Shown here: positions 58,098 to 64,000 of the stretch, in pieces
How the letters are laid out: the number at the start of each line of letters is the position of its first letter
Numbering within the stretch: the stretch's first letter is position 1
Source of the DNA: Moheibacter stercoris
Lineage (GTDB): Bacteria > Bacteroidota > Bacteroidia > Flavobacteriales > Weeksellaceae
Direction of reading: 5' to 3'
Length of the DNA: 64,000 nt
Assembly (NCBI RefSeq): GCF_040545805.1
Contig: NZ_JBEPMO010000003.1
Coordinates: forward strand, 124,001 to 188,000
Notes under the pieces: generated by a model
Told to the model about the DNA's origin: nothing
The model's input: the letters and a program-made list of their open reading frames with translations, nothing else
The model's database searches: none
Program-made: the position numbers and the translations under genes

Positions 58098-58404
58098 TTT
58101 ACAAGAGTTACGAGCTGCCAAAAGAGAATTAAAAATTAAAATGGCTCGGCAAGATAAAGAAGCCCAAGAAGGATTTCTTTATTCTACTGTCAATAAATTA
58201 TTTTCAAAAGTTGAAAACAATGCCTCTGCACAATCAACACCCGTTGGAAGTGGTGTTCATACGGCACTGAATTTTCTTTCCAATCAAGCTCAGAACAGAT
58301 TTCAATTGGGCTCTACAGCAAAGTCCATTATTTCAATAGGTATTGTAATTGCAGCCCCTATCATCGCAAAAAAACTTCAAGAATTAATCGATAAGAAATT
58401 ATAA
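58081..58404 (+). CDS. Small helical protein of the YtxH/holin cassette
   Basis: The start MKHINNLQELRAAKREL, which overlaps the acidic tail of the preceding gene by 17 bases, gives 107 residues; an earlier in-frame ATG would overlap much further. The first half is charged and helical (LKIKMARQDKEAQEGF). The second half has a Gly/Ser/Ile membrane helix (about 83-101, SIISIGIVIAAPIIAKKL). The family is not recognised, but the same gene order is common in flavobacterial genomes as I recall. It is the last gene of the cassette. Confidence 0.72.
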   Translation: MKHINNLQELRAAKRELKIKMARQDKEAQEGFLYSTVNKLFSKVENNASAQSTPVGSGVHTALNFLSNQAQNRFQLGSTAKSIISIGIVIAAPIIAKKLQELIDKKL

Positions 58405-58433
58405 GAATTCATTCTGAACATTTATACAATTCA

Positions 58434-58460
58434 AAATCATCCTATTTATGGATGATTTTT
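58434..58460 (+). terminator. Terminator of the YtxH cassette
   Basis: The stem AAATCATCC/GGATGATTT, with loop TATTTAT, is followed by nine Ts. Confidence 0.85.
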
Positions 58461-58572
58461 TTTTTGCTAAAGATTTTCAATTCAAACTTGTATGGTAATA
58501 CATGAAGATTATCTCATTGAATTTTGTAACATTTGCAGTTCAGAATACCACTAATTCATAAAAACATTGTCT

Positions 58573-59511
58573 ATGTCAGATTTGTTGGTTGCCCAAGGAC
58601 TTACCAAACAATACGGAAAAAAAATTGCGTTAAATAATTTTGACATCAAAATTCCTGAGGGTTCAATTTATGGACTTTTGGGACCAAATGGCGCAGGAAA
58701 AACAACCTTTTTACGAATCATCAATCAGATTACTGCTCCCGATCAAGGAACAGTTACGATTTCTGGGAAACCATTGGACAAATCCATCATTCCTTTGGTT
58801 GGTTATATGCCCGAAGAACGTGGATTGTACAACAACATGAAAATTGGTGAACAAGCTTTGTATTTTGCTAAATTGAAAGGTTTATCCAATGTAGATGCAC
58901 ACAAAAAAACGAAATATTGGTTTGAAAAATTAGGCATAGATGAATGGTGGAACAAAAAACTGACAGAACTTTCCAAAGGAATGGGACAAAAAGTTCAATT
59001 CGTCATAACAGTTCTTCATGATCCCGAATTGTTAATATTTGATGAACCTTTCAGTGGATTTGATCCAGTCAATGCGCAAATCATTGCCAATGAAATCATG
59101 GAACTTCGCGACAAAGGAACCACCATCATTTTTTCGACACACCGTATGGAATCGGTAGAAGAAATGTGTGATCATATTGCTTTAATTAACCATTCTAACA
59201 AAGTATTGGATGGCGAAATTAATCAAGTTCGTCATCAGTTTAAATCGGGAAAATTTTTGGCAGAAATTCAGTTGGATTCTGAAATGAATTGGAATCAATT
59301 TCAATCCAATTATTCGGTTGAAATTCATCCGAACAAAACCAATTTAGTGAAGTTTAGCATAGAAAAACCAGATCATTTGCAACCCAATGAATTGCTTCAT
59401 CAAATTTCACAACTTGGTCAAGTTTCGGTTTTCAAAGAAGCCATTCCTTCGATGAACGAAGTTTTCTTAAAAGCCGTTAGCCAATCACAACCTACAAATT
59501 CTTCCAAATAA
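58573..59511 (+). CDS. ABC-2 exporter ATP-binding protein (NatA-like)
   Basis: The ATG start (MSDLLVAQGLTKQYG) gives 312 residues; a TTG two codons earlier is less likely. Motifs are Walker A GPNGAGKTTFLR, the signature LSKGMGQKVQFVITVL, which differs from LSGGQ in having K for the second G, Walker B LLIFDEPFSGFDPVN and the H-loop STHRM. A C-terminal extension of about 100 residues is typical of the NatA/YhaQ group. It is followed, 10 bases later, by the permease. Such pairs export sodium, drugs or other small molecules; the substrate is not evident. Confidence 0.92.
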   Translation: MSDLLVAQGLTKQYGKKIALNNFDIKIPEGSIYGLLGPNGAGKTTFLRIINQITAPDQGTVTISGKPLDKSIIPLVGYMPEERGLYNNMKIGEQALYFAKLKGLSNVDAHKKTKYWFEKLGIDEWWNKKLTELSKGMGQKVQFVITVLHDPELLIFDEPFSGFDPVNAQIIANEIMELRDKGTTIIFSTHRMESVEEMCDHIALINHSNKVLDGEINQVRHQFKSGKFLAEIQLDSEMNWNQFQSNYSVEIHPNKTNLVKFSIEKPDHLQPNELLHQISQLGQVSVFKEAIPSMNEVFLKAVSQSQPTNSSK

Positions 59512-59521
59512 TTCGAACATC

Positions 59522-60844
59522 ATGAAACAAATCCTATTAGTTGCACAACGCGAATTTTTCACTCAAGTAAAAAATAAGACGTTTTTGATCATGACTGTTT
59601 TGACACCTTTGTTTATGGTGGGAATTTTCGCCATCATTGCTTGGATGATGTCAGCCAATTCCGATCAAAAAACAATTGCGGTGGTGGACGAAAGCAAAGA
59701 ATTTATCACAGCATTGGTTTCCAATGAAAACAATATCTACAATTTTTATCCGGCCAAAGACATTCAAGGAATCAAAGACACGCTTTTGGGAAGCAAATAT
59801 TTGGATGGAATTTTGGTCATTCCAAAATTAGAAGGAAATGATTTCAATTCCTTAGACAAAAAAATTGAATTGACTACCAATGGCAATATTGGGAACAATT
59901 ATACTTCTCAATTGGAAGACAAAATCAATACCCGAATTGAAGAATTAAAATTAGAAAAAGAAGGCATCTCGCATGAGAAAATGGGACAATTGAAATCCAA
60001 TATCTCCATTAAATCTTTTGACTTAAAAGGCGGAAAAGAAAATCGTAGCGAATATGTAAAATTCGGTTTTGCGATGGCTTTGTCCTACATCATCTTTATG
60101 TTTATCATGATTTATGGCGTAAAAGTGATGCGCAGCATTGTGGAGGAGAAAAACAATCGTGTAGTGGAAATTATCATTTCGTCGGTAAAACCCTTTAATT
60201 TGATGATGGGAAAAATATTGGGGACAACCTTCGTAGCTTTGACTCAATTTACCATTTGGATTATCATGGGAATCGCTTGTTTTGTTGGAGCAACTGCATT
60301 TTTGGGTTCCAAAATGGACGAATTTAAAAACGTTCAAACCCCTCAAACAGAAATCTTGATGCAGCAACAACCTGAATGGTTGGAAAAATCTCAAACCATT
60401 GTGGACGGATTTTCTGATATGAATTTCCCTGTTATTATTTTTTTATTTCTATTGTATTTCTTCATTGGTTATTTGTTTTATAGTTCCATTTTTGCTGCAA
60501 TTGGTTCGGCAGTTGAGAACGATACAGATACCCAACAATTTACTTTTTATCCAATATTCCCGTTGATGATTGCGATGTACGGTAGCATGACAACCTTGGA
60601 CAATCCAGATGGACCTGTTGCTTTTTGGTTATCCATGATTCCATTTACATCACCCATTTCCATGGTTACGCGTATTCCATTTGGAGTAGAATGGTGGGAA
60701 ATTGCCCTTTCGTTGGGATTATTGATTGGAACGATGTTAATGATGGTGTATTTTGCTTCCAAAGTTTACCGAGTGGGAATTTTAATGTACGGAAAAAAAC
60801 CTTCGTTCAAAGAAATGTGGAAGTGGATGCGATACTCAAATTAA
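59522..60844 (+). CDS. ABC-2 exporter permease (NatB-like)
   Basis: The 440-residue permease has an N-terminal helix (about 23-43, LIMTVLTPLFMVGIFAIIAWMM). A periplasmic domain of about 140 residues follows, then five to six C-terminal helices. These include the EEKNNRVVEIIISSVKP motif after the second helix, GKILGTTFVALTQFTIWIIMG, and FLLYFFIGYLFYSSIFAAIGSAVEND. This is the ABC-2 type 3 (NatB/YhaP) family. It forms a complex with the ATPase encoded just upstream; the gene pair is one operon. Confidence 0.92.
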   Translation: MKQILLVAQREFFTQVKNKTFLIMTVLTPLFMVGIFAIIAWMMSANSDQKTIAVVDESKEFITALVSNENNIYNFYPAKDIQGIKDTLLGSKYLDGILVIPKLEGNDFNSLDKKIELTTNGNIGNNYTSQLEDKINTRIEELKLEKEGISHEKMGQLKSNISIKSFDLKGGKENRSEYVKFGFAMALSYIIFMFIMIYGVKVMRSIVEEKNNRVVEIIISSVKPFNLMMGKILGTTFVALTQFTIWIIMGIACFVGATAFLGSKMDEFKNVQTPQTEILMQQQPEWLEKSQTIVDGFSDMNFPVIIFLFLLYFFIGYLFYSSIFAAIGSAVENDTDTQQFTFYPIFPLMIAMYGSMTTLDNPDGPVAFWLSMIPFTSPISMVTRIPFGVEWWEIALSLGLLIGTMLMMVYFASKVYRVGILMYGKKPSFKEMWKWMRYSN

Positions 60845-60953
60845 ATATTAAAAATTTTAAATTAGAAATGAAGGGAAATCTAATTTAAAAATCAACATTT
60901 TTAGTGCAAAATGGCAAATGAATTTCTTAATTTCGCAGTTCTAATTTAGAGCT

Positions 60954-62489
60954 ATGTCAGAAGATATTTTCAAGAAGATTATTTCCCACGCAAAAGAGTA
61001 CGGATTCATTTTTCAATCCAGTGAAATTTACGATGGTCTTTCAGCCGTTTACGACTACGGACAAAATGGAGCCGAACTGAAAAATAACATCAAACAATAT
61101 TGGTGGAAAGCAATGGTTCAATTGAATGAAAACATCGTCGGAATTGATTCTGCGATTTTCATGCATCCAACCATTTGGAAAGCTTCTGGCCACGTTGACG
61201 CCTTCAACGATCCGTTGATTGACAACAAAGATTCTAAAAAAAGATACCGTGCAGATGTTTTAATCGAAGATTATTGCGCGAAAATCGAAGCAAAAATTGA
61301 CAAAGAAGTCGAAAAAGCAGCCAAACGTTTTGGAGATGCATTTGACAAAGAACAATTTTTGGCAACCAATGGACGTGTAGTTGAATACCAACAAAAAATC
61401 GATACGATTTTAAGTCGTATGGCGAAATCCTTGGAAACCGAAAATTTAGCCGATGTCAAAGCATTGATTGAAGAATTGGAAATTGCTGATCCAGTAACTG
61501 GATCTAAAAACTGGACAGAAGTTCGTCAGTTTAACCTGATGTTTGGAACGAAATTGGGCGCCACGGCTGAAACTGCAATGGATTTATTCCTTCGTCCAGA
61601 AACAGCTCAAGGTATTTTTGTCAACTTCTTAAACGTTCAAAAAACAGGACGAATGAAAATTCCATTTGGAATTGCTCAAATTGGTAAGGCTTTCCGAAAC
61701 GAGATTGTTGCGAGACAATTCATCTTCCGTATGCGCGAATTTGAACAGATGGAAATGCAATTTTTCGTACAACCAAGAACCGAATTGGAATGGTATGAAA
61801 AATGGAAAGAAACTCGTTTGAAATGGCATCAAGCGCTTGGATTGGGTACCGAAAACTACCGTTTCCATGACCATGAAAAATTGGCGCATTATGCGAATGC
61901 TGCTGCTGATATCGAATTTAAATTTCCATTTGGATTCAAAGAATTGGAAGGAATTCACTCCAGAACCGATTTCGATTTAAAGGCACACGAAGAATATTCA
62001 AGCAAAAAATTACAATATTTCGACAATGAATTGAACCAACATTATGTTCCATATGTAGTGGAAACTTCGGTTGGTTTGGATCGTTTGTTCTTGGCGATTT
62101 TCTCTAATTCATTGAAAGACGAACAATTGGAAGATGGTTCAGAACGTACTGTTTTAAGCCTTCCTCCTGCTTTAGCTCCTTTCAAAGCAGCTGTTTTACC
62201 TTTGGTGAAAAAAGATGGCTTGCCAGAATTTGCAGAAAAAATTTACAACGAATTGCGATTGGATTATAATGTGATGTACGAAGAAAAGGATTCGATCGGA
62301 AAACGTTATAGAAGAATGGATGCACTAGGAACGCCTTTCTGTATCACCATTGACCATGAGTCTTTAACGGACGGAACAGTAACTTTGCGTCATAGAGATA
62401 CAATGCAACAAGAAAGAATTCCAGCAGAAAAACTTTCTGAAATCATTGACAAAGCTGTGAACATGAAACATTTATTGGCGAAAATTTAA
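60954..62489 (+). CDS. glyS: Glycyl-tRNA synthetase (single-chain, class II)
   Basis: The 511-residue enzyme charges tRNA-Gly. It is the alpha2 dimer type found in Bacteroidota, archaea and eukaryotes, not the alpha2-beta2 type. The class II motifs are present: motif 1 around WWKAMVQLNENIVGIDS, motif 2 FRNEIVARQFIFRMREFEQMEMQFF after GRMKIPFGIAQIGKAFRNEI, RPETAQGIFVNF upstream, and motif 3 VVETSVGLDRLFLAIF. The C-terminal anticodon-binding domain starts near APFKAAVLPLVKKDG. It has a longer insertion (about 100-190) of Lys/Glu-rich helix, normal for this type. Confidence 0.96.
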   Translation: MSEDIFKKIISHAKEYGFIFQSSEIYDGLSAVYDYGQNGAELKNNIKQYWWKAMVQLNENIVGIDSAIFMHPTIWKASGHVDAFNDPLIDNKDSKKRYRADVLIEDYCAKIEAKIDKEVEKAAKRFGDAFDKEQFLATNGRVVEYQQKIDTILSRMAKSLETENLADVKALIEELEIADPVTGSKNWTEVRQFNLMFGTKLGATAETAMDLFLRPETAQGIFVNFLNVQKTGRMKIPFGIAQIGKAFRNEIVARQFIFRMREFEQMEMQFFVQPRTELEWYEKWKETRLKWHQALGLGTENYRFHDHEKLAHYANAAADIEFKFPFGFKELEGIHSRTDFDLKAHEEYSSKKLQYFDNELNQHYVPYVVETSVGLDRLFLAIFSNSLKDEQLEDGSERTVLSLPPALAPFKAAVLPLVKKDGLPEFAEKIYNELRLDYNVMYEEKDSIGKRYRRMDALGTPFCITIDHESLTDGTVTLRHRDTMQQERIPAEKLSEIIDKAVNMKHLLAKI

Positions 62490-62511
62490 TTCGCTTATCA
62501 ATACAAAAACT

Positions 62512-62561
62512 AACTTTGACAAGATTTCCTTTTAGAGGTGATTTTGTCAAAGTTTTTTTAT
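62512..62561 (+). terminator. Terminator of glyS
   Basis: The stem AACTTTGACAA/TTGTCAAAGTT has a 21-base loop and is followed by seven Ts. Confidence 0.78.
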
Positions 62562-62577
62562 TCTATAAATCCAACAT

Positions 62578-63048
62578 ATGCCAAAAATCAAACTAAAAAC
62601 TATCATTCACGCTGATATTGAAATTTGTTTCAATTTGGCACGAAGCATAGATTTACATTCGATCTCAACTGCCAAGACCCATGAAAAAGCTGTGGACGGT
62701 AAAATGAAAGGTTTGATTGAGTTGAATGAATTTGTCACTTGGGAAGCCACTCATTTTGGCGTTAGACAAAGATTGACGTCCAAAATTACCGCATTTGAAA
62801 GACCTTTTCATTTTCGAGATGAACAACAAAAAGGAATCTTCAAAAGAATTTACCATGATCATTATTTTCAAAAACTTGAAGATGGTGTTCTTATGACTGA
62901 TGAATTTACCTACGAAGCACCATTTGGAATTTTGGGAAAATGGGTTGAAAAATTAATCTTAACCAGTTATCTGACAAAATTTCTTGAAGAAAGAAATCAA
63001 ATGATAAAAGAATACGCAGAATCAGATTTGCATAAAACCATACTATGA
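62578..63048 (+). CDS. SRPBCC-family (START-like) protein
   Basis: The 156-residue protein has the helix-grip pattern of the SRPBCC superfamily. A first strand KIKLKTIIHADIEICFNLARSIDLH is followed by strands such as VTWEATHFGVRQRLTSKITAFERPFHF and YHDHYFQKLEDGVLMTDEFTY. A long C-terminal helix (KWVEKLILTSYLTKFLEERNQMIKEY) closes the ligand cavity. Members bind lipids or polyketides. Its stop overlaps the start of the GNAT gene by 4 bases, so the two are translated together. The ligand is unknown. Confidence 0.85.
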   Translation: MPKIKLKTIIHADIEICFNLARSIDLHSISTAKTHEKAVDGKMKGLIELNEFVTWEATHFGVRQRLTSKITAFERPFHFRDEQQKGIFKRIYHDHYFQKLEDGVLMTDEFTYEAPFGILGKWVEKLILTSYLTKFLEERNQMIKEYAESDLHKTIL

Positions 63049-63602
63049 AAACACCACAACTTGAAACCGAACGTTTACTAATAAAACCTTTGTCAGAAGA
63101 ACACATTGATGATTGGTTTGAAATGGACTCCGATCCAGAAGTTCATACCTATATTTCGCAATCTCCAGTTCAATCCAAGGATGAAATTAGAGAAGCTCTA
63201 AAATTCATTTCCCAACAATACAAAGACAATGGTGTAGGTCGTTGGGCTGTTGTAGACAAAAATTCAGGAGAAATGTTGGGTTGGTGCGGATTGAAATTCT
63301 ACAAAGAACCCCTAAATGGTCATGCTCAGATTTACGAACATGGCTATCGATTCAAACAAAAACATTGGGGAAAAGGATTGGCAACCGAATCGAGCAAAGC
63401 TGTTTTGGATTGGGGATTTGAAAATTTGGGTATTGATACCATTTACGCCATCACCGATCCTGAAAATCTAAACTCGCAACATGTTCTGAAGAAATTAGGA
63501 TTTCATCATACTGGAAATTTTGATTGGGAGTTTGAAGGAAAAAAATTCAAAAACTGTTATTGGTTTGAATTATCTCGAAATGATTTTCATAAATTGCCCT
63601 AG
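63045..63602 (+). CDS. GNAT acetyltransferase, RimJ/RimL type
   Basis: The 185-residue enzyme begins with the RimJ/RimL signature ETERLLIKPLSEEHIDDWFEM. The acetyl-CoA site is in the region YRFKQKHWGKGLATESSKAVLDWGFENLGI (QxxGxG/A-like), and the ITDPENLNSQHVLKKLGF motif is typical of the group. It should acetylate an N-terminal amine of a ribosomal or other protein, or a small amine. It is coupled to the SRPBCC gene. The next gene starts 12 bases later. Confidence 0.9.
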   Translation: MKTPQLETERLLIKPLSEEHIDDWFEMDSDPEVHTYISQSPVQSKDEIREALKFISQQYKDNGVGRWAVVDKNSGEMLGWCGLKFYKEPLNGHAQIYEHGYRFKQKHWGKGLATESSKAVLDWGFENLGIDTIYAITDPENLNSQHVLKKLGFHHTGNFDWEFEGKKFKNCYWFELSRNDFHKLP

Positions 63603-63614
63603 AATTTTACAAAT

Positions 63615-63959
63615 ATGAAAACAATATTCAATTTTCTAATTACTGCAGCCATAGTTATGGGGTTGTCGTACATTTTGCCTGGCGTATCTGTTTCAGGATT
63701 TTTGGGTGCATTGGGGGTAGCATTGGTTTTGGCTTTGCTAAACTTATTTGTCAAACCGATTTTGGTTTTCTTCACTTTGCCCGCAACAATTGTCACTTTA
63801 GGGATCTTTTTACTCGTCATCAATGCCTGTATTATTTTATTGGCAAGTTGGCTTTTGGAAAACACCTTTCATGTAGAAAATTTCTGGTGGGCTTTATTGT
63901 TTAGTTTGTTATTGAGTTTTGCTCAATCTATCTTTCAATTGGATCGAAGTGAGAACTAA
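63615..63959 (+). CDS. Four-helix membrane protein of the phage holin family IV (PF04020-like)
   Basis: The 114-residue protein has four hydrophobic helices: about 6-26, FLITAAIVMGLSYILPGVSVSGF; 29-48, LGVALVLALLNLFV; 53-72, VFFTLPATIVTLGIFLLVIN; and 89-105, WWALLFSLLLSFAQSIF. The sequence LGVALVLALLNLFVKPILVF, with the conserved NLFVKP, is the hallmark of this family, which occurs on many chromosomes and is not proof of phage origin. It probably shares the transcript of the GNAT gene. Confidence 0.88.
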   Translation: MKTIFNFLITAAIVMGLSYILPGVSVSGFLGALGVALVLALLNLFVKPILVFFTLPATIVTLGIFLLVINACIILLASWLLENTFHVENFWWALLFSLLLSFAQSIFQLDRSEN

Positions 63960-63976
63960 TAGGATATAAAAGAATA

Positions 63977-64000
63977 AACCCCGAAGTTAACTTCGGGGTT
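63977..64000 (+). terminator. Terminator stem at the window edge
   Basis: AACCCCGAAG pairs with CTTCGGGGTT around loop TTAA, a perfect 24-base palindrome. The window ends at the stem, so a following T-run cannot be seen. Confidence 0.7.

Overview
The window is low-GC DNA from a member of the Bacteroidota, most probably a flavobacterium (class Flavobacteriia; I cannot fix the family). The evidence is consistent across the window. There is a type IX secretion (T9SS) type-B sorting domain on a large PKD/CUB-type secreted protein, and a TonB with the N-terminal YGAYALR-type motif of Bacteroidota. SecD and SecF are fused, glycyl-tRNA synthetase is the single-chain type, and there is a DUF4407 protein. 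Promoters carry the Bacteroidota -7 box TAnnTTTG, and genes generally lack Shine-Dalgarno sequences. Almost all of the content is chromosomal housekeeping; I see no phage, insertion sequence, plasmid module, CRISPR array, rRNA or tRNA.

Layout. 0-4.5 kb: a partial secreted protein, a 1262-residue T9SS cargo protein and a small exported protein. 4.6-9.2 kb: a MacAB-like efflux operon (ATPase, two permeases, adaptor). 9.2-15.3 kb: PriA, proline dehydrogenase and DnaB, separated by the only repeat-rich DNA in the window: ten tandem 33-bp units and two other dispersed-repeat-like elements. 15.5-23.9 kb (plus strand): TonB, a PID-CTERM-like surface protein, a PstS-like lipoprotein, PhoH, SecDF, TatA and a PAP2 phosphatase. 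24-31 kb: HisE-like protein, DUF4407 protein, enolase, citrate synthase, an unknown exported protein, nitronate monooxygenase and acyl-CoA thioesterase. 31-38 kb (minus strand): two small lipoproteins, an NtrC-like regulator with no DNA-binding domain, a DMT protein, GcvT, and a four-gene operon of lipoprotein, membrane protein, histidine kinase and LuxR-type regulator. 38-40.7 kb: a YiiX-like hydrolase, then a fluoride-riboswitch operon (crcB-ppa), then PTPS and Idi. 40.9-53.3 kb: Lon, a hotdog-fold protein, a desaturase, TrxB, an Lrp regulator, TamB, TsaD and RsmE. 53.3-64 kb: a large methyltransferase, MurB, an aminotransferase, a YtxH/holin-like envelope cassette, an ABC-2 exporter, GlyRS, SRPBCC, GNAT and a small four-helix membrane protein.

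The most notable system is the fluoride operon. A recognisable crcB-motif riboswitch starts just after a good promoter. It is followed by the fluoride channel CrcB and, three bases after its stop, by a family I inorganic pyrophosphatase, a classical fluoride-inhibited enzyme. The riboswitch 5' arm can pair either within the aptamer or with the six bases just before the crcB AUG, which suggests translational switching. Other points worth following up are a group of promoters whose -7 box ends 4-5 nt before the start codon (leaderless mRNAs), the SSB-like acidic tail of DnaB, the kinase operon, and the repeats flanking proline dehydrogenase.
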